Origin: Astrocystis sublimbata
Taxonomy: Eukaryota > Ascomycota > Sordariomycetes > Xylariales > Xylariaceae
DNA: 35,909 nucleotides
NCBI GenBank assembly: GCA_022453515.1
Contig: JAJNNY010000126.1
Span: 1 to 35,909 of the forward strand
Direction of reading: 5' to 3'
Position 1 is the first letter of the stretch. Every line of letters begins with the position of its first letter. Both the position numbers and the translations under genes were made by a program. Shown piece after piece: positions 12,400-20,989 of the stretch. The notes under the pieces are model-generated. The model had not been told where the DNA came from and made no database searches. It worked only from the letters and a program-made list of their open reading frames with translations.

Positions 12400-13621
12400 A
12401 TGGACATCGATATTCAATTGCCATCCGATGCCACTCAGCGCCGGCGACAACAGAACCGCATCGCACAGCGCAAGTTTCGTGGTAAGTCGTTTATGTCCCC
12501 CCCCCCCCCCCCCCCCCCCCCTTCGCCATCGCCAGTCTGTCCCAAGTCCGTCAATCGGTGATGCTCGCTCACAAGGCGAGGAACAGAGAAAAAGAACAGC
12601 AGCGGGCTGCCCAGCAATTCACATCAACTCCGTCGACGCCGCCCCCCTGGCCAGCAAGCCCGGCCCGGCTTCTGCCCAGGGCTCTATCGCCCTGCCTCCA
12701 ACCTCGCTATACTACCAGCATCGAGAGATCCCAAACCCTCCCCCTGCCGAATCCTTCGTACCAAGCGCCATGTCGACTCTAGCCCCGAGCGACTTCATGG
12801 CTGCCCCGGCTGCCCCGGCCTCCAACCCACGTTTCGCAGGCTCCGGATACTCCGATTCCGGCATGAGCTTAGACAACGTCGACTTATGGGATGTAGCCAC
12901 TATACAAGAATTCTTGTCGCAGGGTGTTAAATCACCACAGCTCACCACCGTTCGCCAGGCTCTGTCCCCGCCCATGAGTGATGGCCACTTGTCCGCTACT
13001 GCATCCTGTAACGGGCTAAGTGACGGCCCATTTCGCGACGTGTCGAGGCACGCTATGCTATCGAGCGCAACCACCACCCCACCGCCGCTCGACAGTGATG
13101 TGTCGTCAACACGTTCTCGCTCACAATCGAACGAGGTCTCCGCATCGAATCCTGTAGCCCCGGAGGCAAGATGGCAGAGTGCCTTACATATCGCCGCGCA
13201 AAACGGCCATGAGCGAATCCTAAGCGCTCTCATAGGGCGCGACGTAGACTGCAACGAGAAAGACAGCGACGGTCGCACCGCACTAGTCCACGCCGTCGTT
13301 CAAGATCACGAGGCCATCGCCCTAGTCCTGCTAGGCCACGGCGCCCGCGTAGATGAGACAGACCGCCAGCAGCGATCGCCACTCCATTACGCCGTACTAC
13401 ATCAGCGCGAGAACATGCTCAAACTACTGCTACAGCACTACAAGAATGATCCGCACCGCTTCGATGTGAATGCCGTGGATGAATCGGGGTGGACGCCACT
13501 GCATATTGCGATTCACAAGGGCTTCGAGGCCGGCGTCGATATGTTGCTGCAATGCGGCGCTGACATCCACAAGAAAGCTCGCTTCTGCCCTTTCACTGCC
13601 AAAGTGGCGCCGCATTCCTAA
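12400..13621 (+). CDS. bANK-type (TOXE-like) bZIP-basic/ankyrin cluster regulator (left copy)
   Basis: Predicted 375-residue regulator with two exons, 12400-12481 and 12576-13621, which join in frame. Residues 12-27 form a bZIP basic region (QRRRQQNRIAQRKFR, with the N-x7-R signature). No leucine zipper follows; a Pro/Ser-rich middle does. From about residue 245 there are about four ankyrin repeats (SALHIAAQNGH, GRTALVHAV, RSPLHYAVLHQ, GWTPLHIAIHKGF). A basic region without a zipper plus C-terminal ankyrins is the known layout of TOXE (HC-toxin) and Apf2 (apicidin), nuclear activators of their own clusters. ATG 12400 is chosen because an in-frame stop lies at 12370. The protein ends abruptly within the fourth repeat, so the true C-terminus may use more exons or be truncated. 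The intron carries a 25-base C run. This copy is open; the right copy is shifted. Confidence 0.85.
12497..12521 (+). repeat. Poly-C tract in bANK intron (25 C)
   Basis: A run of 25 C bases lies within the 94-nt first intron of the bANK gene. The mirror copy has 26 (18339-18364 read as G). Runs this long are hard to size by any sequencing method, so the true length is uncertain. It lies inside the intron, so it does not alter the reading frame if splicing holds. Confidence 0.95.
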
Positions 13622-14383
13622 CGGGACCTCGCAACACGGCAAGGGGGAAACAATACAGATGTAAGGCGTGCATTCTCTGAAACGGGACACACGCCTGTTC
13701 ACCACCCACGCAGCTGCGATACAGTCGCCGGAATTTGCCTTTGCCGCATGGTTTGGGTGATGGTGAGTGATACGAGTCGTAACAAAGCAACCCATTTTTG
13801 CGAGCTCCAGCATCGACCAGCTGCATGATGCGAGCATCCCAAACGAAGCGGCCGATAACGTTCAATCTGCTGAGATGGCGGCGGTTGTTGCTTGACCCCT
13901 GTTTGTTGAGTTAACATGATGGAATCATGACTCAGCACAGTTATGTCATGCGGCATGGAGGGCCGCTGTACATTCGTCTTATACTATGATGTGAACTAGG
14001 TTATTGCCTATAGACTCGCGTGACCCGAGACTGAAAGGCCCAAGGACGCCGTGGCTATGCTGCGAAAAGGCGATAAACACGTCTGGGGCAAGATACCGGG
14101 GTGGACGCCACTACATTGTGTTACTGCAATGTGGCGCTGATATTCATAAGGAAGCTCGCTTCTGGCAGGGTTTCCAGGCCTTTATTGTCGGCTCTACTAT
14201 GCTAAAACCTAAGCCAAAAGCCCCTGCTTGGCTAACTGAAATGGACCGTTCCTGCTACTAAGACGATCAACACCTTCCCTCCCCTCTCGGAATGCTAGCC
14301 AGCCACCTGTTATAGTCGCGAAGCGTATAACGCTAAATCTGACGGGCTATGCCGTGGAGTACAACTTATCGACCACAGGTGGA
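13622..14383. other. Stretch between bANK and kinase relic (left copy)
   Basis: No intact gene. A short open segment near 13800-13890 could be a further 3' exon of the bANK gene: a GTGAGT donor near 13763 and a CAG near 13810 would make a 48-nt intron. I cannot connect it in frame with confidence. The ankyrin relic at 14096-14166 also lies here. Its mirror is 16476-17237. Confidence 0.45.
14096..14166 (+). pseudogene. Ankyrin relic related to bANK C-terminus (left copy)
   Basis: This 71-nt segment repeats two blocks of the bANK gene found at about 13485-13588. The blocks are GTGGACGCCACT and the stretch encoding LLQCGADIHK-ARF. The roughly 35 nt that separate them in bANK are missing here. 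Several differences are C-to-T on the plus strand (TGCGGC to TGTGGC, GACATCCAC to GATATTCAT). It looks like a decayed partial duplicate about 600 nt downstream of its relative. The mirror copy is 16693-16763. Confidence 0.6.
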
Positions 14384-15247
14384 TTACTCTATATCTTCTG
14401 GAACACTACCCTCGCCATGGAGCTCGAAGAATCTTTTGACAGTCCAGTCGAAGACATGATCATACTCGAAACCCTCGGACCTAAAGCGATTGCGAAATAG
14501 GTTGCGAAGATACCGATAGTTAGGCTTGTCCCTAGCATCCACTGATCGCGTGTAGTTGATATATTTGGCAAACTCAATAAGCAGCAAGCCATCACAAAGT
14601 TCTTCGCCTAACAAGCTCATTTTCATTTCTTTTATAAGATCAAGTTCTTCGTCATTTATTACAGCCCTTAAGCCTTGCCATGGTAGAGACCCACGAGCAA
14701 AATATATAAACATATACCCTAGGGATTCCAGGTCATCGCTCCACGATTGGTCTTCGACTCTGTTAGAAACGACATAGTTATAACGAAGTCTTCGGGGGTG
14801 CTTACGGAGACCTTAGTGATTTTTTATAGTAGCGTAACAAGTAGTACCGCCAACGGGGAGGCCCCGGAGGCGTAAGTACCGCTCCTCACTAGAGAACTCT
14901 TTAGCCACGCCAAAGTTAATAGTATATATAATGTTCCCCTGCCTACCGGTGCCTAGTAAGAAATTGTCTAGCTTAATATTACGATAGATATAGCGCCGGT
15001 AGATTTGCTTGATCCGGTAGATAGCTTGGTTAGCGATAAAAAGAATAGTTTTAAGCGAGAATCTTCTGTTATAATAGTTAAAAAGGTCCTCGAGTAATAG
15101 CCCCAAAAGTTCAAGCACGAGCACATTATAGTCCTCTACCTCTCGTTCGTAATAGTATACCAACGGAATCCCCACCTTCCCAGCTAGCTCTCGGTATATC
15201 TCTTCCTTACTATCACGAACCAACAGGAAACGACCTGTCGGGAAGGC
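14384..15247 (-). pseudogene. Casein-kinase-1-like pseudogene, RIP-like decay (left copy)
   Basis: Read on the minus strand, this is the body of a CK1-family kinase: VGIPLVYYY, LEDLFNYYNRRFSLKT, DNFLLGTG, then DDLESLGYMFIYF, GSLPWQGL and a YDHVFDW block. The ATP-binding N-lobe is missing. The catalytic HRD is YRN, the following IKPDNF is IKLDNF, and DFG is NFG. Each of these changes fits C-to-T or G-to-A, and the catalytic aspartates are gone. One in-frame TAA follows KNH at about 14813, probably from CAA. In this arm the frame is otherwise continuous through five G bases near 14798; the right arm has four there and is shifted. It cannot be an active kinase. Confidence 0.8.
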
Positions 15248-15339
15248 CTAGTGAGGGCAGATAGTTATGCCTAAGCGGGTAGGCGCGGAGCTGGGAGGAC
15301 AAGCCAACGTAAAGCGCCAAGAGATAAGTCACGTAACAG

Positions 15340-15520
15340 GATTACTAGATCACGTTAGTAAGCCAGTGAGCCTGGATCACTAGCTTACGCTAGTAAGCTA
15401 ATAAGCTAAAATAGTTTACTAGCTTACTTATAGTAAGCTAGTAAACTATTTTAGCTTATTAGCTTACTAGCGTAAGCTAGTGATCCAGGCTCACTGGCTT
15501 ACTAACGTGATCTAGTAATC
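15340..15520. repeat. Palindrome centre with nested AGCTTAC hairpins
   Basis: The exact symmetry point is TAT at 15429-15431, flanked by AGCTTACT (15421-15428) and its complement (15432-15439). Within the left side a smaller hairpin pairs TAGCTTAC (15381-15388) with GTAAGCTA (15393-15400) around a 4-nt loop. It is mirrored at 15460-15479. Copies of AGCTTA/TAAGCT recur throughout. Such short inverted repeats can seed fold-back hairpins, both in cells after a break and during library amplification. No gene is present. Confidence 0.9.
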
Positions 15521-15612
15521 CTGTTACGTGACTTATCTCTTGGCGCTTTACGTTGGCTTGTCCTCCCAGCTCCGCGCCTACCCGCTTAGGCATAACTATC
15601 TGCCCTCACTAG

Positions 15613-16475
15613 GCCTTCCCGACAGGTCGTTTCCTGTTGGTTCGTGATAGTAAGGAAGAGATATACCGAGAGCTAGCTGGGAAGGTGGGGATTCCGTTGG
15701 TATACTATTACGAACGAGAGGTAGAGGACTATAATGTGCTCGTGCTTGAACTTTTGGGGCTATTACTCGAGGACCTTTTTAACTATTATAACAGAAGATT
15801 CTCGCTTAAAACTATTCTTTTTATCGCTAACCAAGCTATCTACCGGATCAAGCAAATCTACCGGCGCTATATCTATCGTAATATTAAGCTAGACAATTTC
15901 TTACTAGGCACCGGTAGGCAGGGGAACATTATATATACTATTAACTTTGGCGTGGCTAAAGAGTTCTCTAGTGAGGAGCGGTACTTACGCCTCCGGGGCC
16001 TCCCCGTTGGCGGTACTACTTGTTACGCTACTATAAAAAATCACTAAGGTCTCCGTAAGCACCCCGAAGACTTCGTTATAACTATGTCGTTTCTAACAGA
16101 GTCGAAGACCAATCGTGGAGCGATGACCTGGAATCCCTAGGGTATATGTTTATATATTTTGCTCGTGGGTCTCTACCATGGCAAGGCTTAAGGGCTGTAA
16201 TAAATGACGAAGAACTTGATCTTATAAAAGAAATGAAAATGAGCTTGTTAGGCGAAGAACTTTGTGATGGCTTGCTGCTTATTGAGTTTGCCAAATATAT
16301 CAACTACACGCGATCAGTGGATGCTAGGGACAAGCCTAACTATCGGTATCTTCGCAACCTATTTCGCAATCGCTTTAGGTCCGAGGGTTTCGAGTATGAT
16401 CATGTCTTCGACTGGACTGTCAAAAGATTCTTCGAGCTCCATGGCGAGGGTAGTGTTCCAGAAGATATAGAGTAA
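15613..16475 (+). pseudogene. Casein-kinase-1-like pseudogene, RIP-like decay (right copy)
   Basis: Mirror of the left relic. The frame opens after a TAG at 15610-15612 and has no proper start codon or N-lobe. The YRN that replaces HRD is at about 15874-15882, and the NFG that replaces DFG at about 15943-15951. The frame stops at about 16045 (CAC TAA). A four-base C run near 16061 then puts the downstream DDLESLGY/GSLPWQGL part in another frame, unlike the left arm. It is transcribed away from the palindrome centre and cannot encode an active kinase. Confidence 0.8.
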
Positions 16476-17237
16476 TCCACCTGTGGTCGATAAGTTGTAC
16501 TCCACGGCATAGCCCGTCAGATTTAGCGTTATACGCTTCGCGACTATAACAGGTGGCTGGCTAGCATTCCGAGAGGGGAGGGAAGGTGTTGATCGTCTTA
16601 GTAGCAGGAACGGTCCATTTCAGTTAGCCAAGCAGGGGCTTTTGGCTTAGGTTTTAGCATAGTAGAGCCGACAATAAAGGCCTGGAAACCCTGCCAGAAG
16701 CGAGCTTCCTTATGAATATCAGCGCCACATTGCAGTAACACAATGTAGTGGCGTCCACCCCGGTATCTTGCCCCAGACGTGTTTATCGCCTTTTCGCAGC
16801 ATAGCCACGGCGTCCTTGGGCCTTTCAGTCTCGGGTCACGCGAGTCTATAGGCAATAACCTAGTTCACATCATAGTATAAGACGAATGTACAGCGGCCCT
16901 CCATGCCGCATGACATAACTGTGCTGAGTCATGATTCCATCATGTTAACTCAACAAACAGGGGTCAAGCAACAACCGCCGCCATCTCAGCAGATTGAACG
17001 TTATCGGCCGCTTCGTTTGGGATGCTCGCATCATGCAGCTGGTCGATGCTGGAGCTCGCAAAAATGGGTTGCTTTGTTACGACTCGTATCACTCACCATC
17101 ACCCAAACCATGCGGCAAAGGCAAATTCCGGCGACTGTATCGCAGCTGCGTGGGTGGTGAACAGGCGTGTGTCCCGTTTCAGAGAATGCACGCCTTACAT
17201 CTGTATTGTTTCCCCCTTGCCGTGTTGCGAGGTCCCG
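16476..17237. other. Stretch between kinase relic and bANK (right copy)
   Basis: Mirror of 13622-14383. It holds the ankyrin relic and no intact gene. I found no sequence difference from the left arm in this part. Confidence 0.45.
16693..16763 (-). pseudogene. Ankyrin relic related to bANK C-terminus (right copy)
   Basis: Mirror of 14096-14166, with the same missing internal block of about 35 nt and the same transition-type differences from the bANK gene. Identity of the two relics shows that the decay came before the inverted duplication, if the duplication is real. Confidence 0.6.
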
Positions 17238-18461
17238 TTAGGAATGCGGCGCCACTTTGGCAGTGAAAGGGCAGAAGCGAGCTTTCTTGTGGATGTCAGC
17301 GCCGCATTGCAGCAACATATCGACGCCGGCCTCGAAGCCCTTGTGAATCGCAATATGCAGTGGCGTCCACCCCGATTCATCCACGGCATTCACATCGAAG
17401 CGGTGCGGATCATTCTTGTAGTGCTGTAGCAGTAGTTTGAGCATGTTCTCGCGCTGATGTAGTACGGCGTAATGGAGTGGCGATCGCTGCTGGCGGTCTG
17501 TCTCATCTACGCGGGCGCCGTGGCCTAGCAGGACTAGGGCGATGGCCTCGTGATCTTGAACGACGGCGTGGACTAGTGCGGTGCGACCGTCGCTGTCTTT
17601 CTCGTTGCAGTCTACGTCGCGCCCTATGAGAGCGCTTAGGATTCGCTCATGGCCGTTTTGCGCGGCGATATGTAAGGCACTCTGCCATCTTGCCTCCGGG
17701 GCTACAGGATTCGATGCGGAGACCTCGTTCGATTGTGAGCGAGAACGTGTTGACGACACATCACTGTCGAGCGGCGGTGGGGTGGTGGTTGCGCTCGATA
17801 GCATAGCGTGCCTCGACACGTCGCGAAATGGGCCGTCACTTAGCCCGTTACAGGATGCAGTAGCGGACAAGTGGCCATCACTCATGGGCGGGGACAGAGC
17901 CTGGCGAACGGTGGTGAGCTGTGGTGATTTAACACCCTGCGACAAGAATTCTTGTATAGTGGCTACATCCCATAAGTCGACGTTGTCTAAGCTCATGCCG
18001 GAATCGGAGTATCCGGAGCCTGCGAAACGTGGGTTGGAGGCCGGGGCAGCCGGGGCAGCCATGAAGTCGCTCGGGGCTAGAGTCGACATGGCGCTTGGTA
18101 CGAAGGATTCGGCAGGGGGAGGGTTTGGGATCTCTCGATGCTGGTAGTATAGCGAGGTTGGAGGCAGGGCGATAGAGCCCTGGGCAGAAGCCGGGCCGGG
18201 CTTGCTGGCCAGGGGGGCGGCGTCGACGGAGTTGATGTGAATTGCTGGGCAGCCCGCTGCTGTTCTTTTTTCTCTGTTCCTCGCCTTGTGAGCGAGCATC
18301 ACCGATTGACGGACTTGGGACAGACTGGCGATGGCGAAGGGGGGGGGGGGGGGGGGGGGGGGGGACATAAACGACTTACCACGAAACTTGCGCTGTGCGA
18401 TGCGGTTCTGTTGTCGCCGGCGCTGAGTGGCATCGGATGGCAATTGAATATCGATGTCCAT
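17238..18461 (-). CDS. bANK-type regulator (right copy, frameshifted as written)
   Basis: Second copy of the bZIP-basic/ankyrin regulator, transcribed away from its PKS neighbour's 3' end. The start is the CAT at 18459-18461; exon 1 runs to 18380 and the intron is about 18285-18379. Just after the intron this copy has six A bases (read on the coding strand, near 18270) where the left arm has five, which breaks the spliced frame. The ankyrin part is otherwise identical to the left copy. The extra A is in a homopolymer, so it is more likely a consensus error than a pseudogene mutation. The role is as for the left copy: a likely cluster-specific activator. Confidence 0.78.
   Translation of the reverse strand: MDIDIQLPSDATQRRRQQNRIAQRKFRGKSFMSPPPPPPPPFAIASLSQVRQSVMLAHKARNREKRTAAGCPAIHINSVDAAPLASKPGPASAQGSIALPPTSLYYQHREIPNPPPAESFVPSAMSTLAPSDFMAAPAAPASNPRFAGSGYSDSGMSLDNVDLWDVATIQEFLSQGVKSPQLTTVRQALSPPMSDGHLSATASCNGLSDGPFRDVSRHAMLSSATTTPPPLDSDVSSTRSRSQSNEVSASNPVAPEARWQSALHIAAQNGHERILSALIGRDVDCNEKDSDGRTALVHAVVQDHEAIALVLLGHGARVDETDRQQRSPLHYAVLHQRENMLKLLLQHYKNDPHRFDVNAVDESGWTPLHIAIHKGFEAGVDMLLQCGADIHKKARFCPFTAKVAPHS
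18339..18364 (-). repeat. Poly-G/C tract in bANK intron (26)
   Basis: Mirror of the 25-base C run in the left bANK intron, one base longer. The length difference is expected from slippage or base-calling and has no coding effect. Confidence 0.95.
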
Positions 18462-20989
18462 TGCTGGTCTGGTTGGGTCATCCAACCATCAATCGACTTG
18501 TCTATCACACGGCTATCTGTCTTTCGGATGGAAATCTGACAGCATCGATGCTTGAACGTCGGGACAGGCAGTGTTGCGGAATGGACTCGATATTGATGCG
18601 ACAGTAGTTGTAGTCATGTATTGGCACTTGTACGGAACGGACGTCCTGCATTCCATCGTGGCTTTCTCTCCTTGTCCTGAGTAAGTCGGTATGTAAGCGA
18701 CAAGATGGGACGATGGGACAATGCGGCTGTTGGCGCTCCTTGAGGTTAGCTGTATGGGGGTCCAGTAGCGCCACCGACGTCGTGGCATGTGGACTAGGAG
18801 TCAGCAGTACTTGGGGGCCATCACTTTATTCACCTCGGCTTGCAGGCCAATCTGTAGTTGTATGTATAAACTTGCTCTGTAACTGTACGTATAGGCACAC
18901 CACTCCATAGGTAGCCGTATGCATATATTACTCGACAGTCGTATATACAGATCACGCTGCAGCCGTATGTGAATACCACCATGCAGTCGTACGAATCTAT
19001 CCAGACAGACTCTATAGTCGCGTGCGTATACGTCCCGCGTTTTCCGTTGTTGGGTTCAACGGCCAGTAGCGCTTATGAACAGCCTGACGAGGTCTTGTTT
19101 ATGCTCAGTCCCATAGCCTCCCTGCTAGCGGAGGAAGCTACAGGCCACCAGGATAATAATGGTTAGCTCGACGCCAAAGACTTGTACTGTTAGGAGATTT
19201 TTGGTCCTCTTTTCTCTTTTGGTATGATACTGCGAAAGGTTTATCCACTTAGTACTCAACCGGGGCTTGAATGTCGCAAAAACGACTGCATAACAGCCTT
19301 GTGAACAGCAGTACTCCTGCTATTCTGATATCTGGCGTTGAGCTAACTATCATCATCCTGGTGACTTGTATCTTAACCGAGATCTATGCTATCTCGGAAT
19401 GATCGGGACAGATCGACAGAGTACTTACTACTGTTATGTCTGTAGCTCCTTGTACGAAGTATGGGCTCCGAGGGGCCCAAAACACATTCAAGTTAAGGTA
19501 CTGGAGCTTCAGATTTCAGCTGGCTGCAGATTCCATGGCTAGCGTCTCTTGGCGTTTTGGTCCCGAGCATGCCGAGTTCACGGTCACATACTGGGCTATG
19601 AACTAATGCGAAAGGAGCAAGAAATCAGCCCGGATTGCGGAGAATAGCCCTCTTTCAGGCACTTTCTACAAACGCTTGAGTTTACTTTGAGGCCTAGCTT
19701 ATGAACAAAGCACCAACAACGTAAGTTTTAGTATTTGCATACAAATTGGTTTCGTTTAGTTGAAACATGTTTTTCTTTCTAGAGAATTTAGATTTGAATA
19801 CATCGCCGCGGTAGGCGAGGAAGGTAAATCTATATCTGCCCACTTGCCTTTTATAGCCCTAGTTTAGCGTTTGAGCAGTGGCGTCGCTTTACTACCAATC
19901 ATAAATAGCCGATTCACCTTGTTTATTCCTGGTTTACAGTCCGAGTACGCGGCCTATGCAACAGCGGAGCGACGAGAGTGAGAACGTCAATTGACTATGG
20001 CATTTTCATATCTTATCTCTGCCCAATTACATTTATTTCGTATATATGATCGATAGCCAAACATAAGGCAAGCGACTATCCACGACTCAGGTAACTATCC
20101 GAGATTCTGCATTCCCGAATCACATCAACACATACCAAATCATGTACCGGTATGTGCGCCATGAGCGGCTCCAGAGCGGAATCCGCCATGCAGTTGGCGT
20201 ACACTGCCGCACCGCCGGACACTGACTAACAAAGCACGGGCCGTTCGTCGGTATTACAGGCTTGAGCCGCCCAGCTAGGCAGCCCAAGTAAAGTGTTCAT
20301 GCATAATTATCCAATTGGCTGTTGTCCGCATGACGTCGCTCGAACTTCAGACTGCTAACCTACCAACATAGGTACGTAATGCGAGTTGTAGCGAGCTACC
20401 ATATAATGCTGAAGCGAATCGAACTAAATCCCACTATATTCTCACGGCATTCTGCTGTTGTAACTTGGGCAACTTTGAACCCACCCGACGTTACATTGCC
20501 ATGATTCATGACAGTTTAACTCTCCGCTTGTCCAAGGAGTGACAGAAATAAACAGTGGCGTCGGGAGAGGCTGGGCTATCGTTCCGCCTCAAGCGCCTAG
20601 GTAGACAAGTCTAAGTAGGTAGTAAGATAGCCTTCCCCGCCCTCCCTCGCTAATATCTTTCAGACCTGCCGTTGCCGGCCTGCTAGGATGATGCAACGAG
20701 AGAAAAGATGTCGACATCTTTTGATTCAGATATGAAGACGCAACACACTGTTGTTTGGCGCAGTATTCTGACGGTGGAGATATGGAAACGAGAGCATTTC
20801 TCTTACTACCTAGGTATGGCAAGCTATGGCCGCATTAATACTGAAAGACCAGCCCAGCCCTGGCGTGACAATGCATGCAAAGTACAGCTAATGTAGGCGA
20901 GCTGATGCAGGAGGCTGCCTGCCTTGGATCCCGGAGCAGCTAGGGGCCTATGGCGACAGGACATCCTGAACCCATCATATCTATAACCG
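18462..20989. other. 2.5-kb gene-poor stretch between bANK and PKS (right copy)
   Basis: Mirror of 9872-12399, including the 24-nt array (18856-18991), the transition-only inverted repeat (19139-19370) and the TATA-like box (19847-19855, minus strand). Differences from the left arm that I saw here are one base near 20488 (GGG here, GGGG in the left arm) and one near 19672 (an extra T equivalent here). No gene is recognised. Confidence 0.6.

Larger units (their letters stand above)
1..15428. repeat. Left arm of 15.4-kb giant inverted repeat
   Basis: This stretch is the reverse complement of 15432-30865. Base 1 pairs with 30865, the PKS start at 1558 with 29310, the bANK start at 12400 with 18461, and 15421 with 15439. 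Paired coordinates sum to between 30859 and 30869, drifting only by small indels. The arm holds a hydrolase fragment, an HR-PKS, a bANK regulator and kinase relics. Because the window starts here, I cannot tell whether the arm continues or the contig simply ends. I compared the arms by eye, so the count of differences (about thirty) is approximate. Confidence 0.97.

Noticed and set aside
12712..13278. Long antisense frame over the bANK gene (188 codons)
   Set aside because: Shadow of the bANK reading frame in GC-rich codons; no domain, and the sense frame gives clear ankyrin repeats.
15340..15520. CRISPR array or telomere at the palindrome centre
   Set aside because: The organism is eukaryotic, the repeats are hairpins without regular spacers, and no telomeric TTAGGG-type repeats are present.
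14813..16047. Two intact divergent kinase genes at the centre
   Set aside because: Catalytic HRD and DFG aspartates are replaced, the N-lobe is absent and an in-frame stop is present; the apparent start codon is TTG, not ATG.
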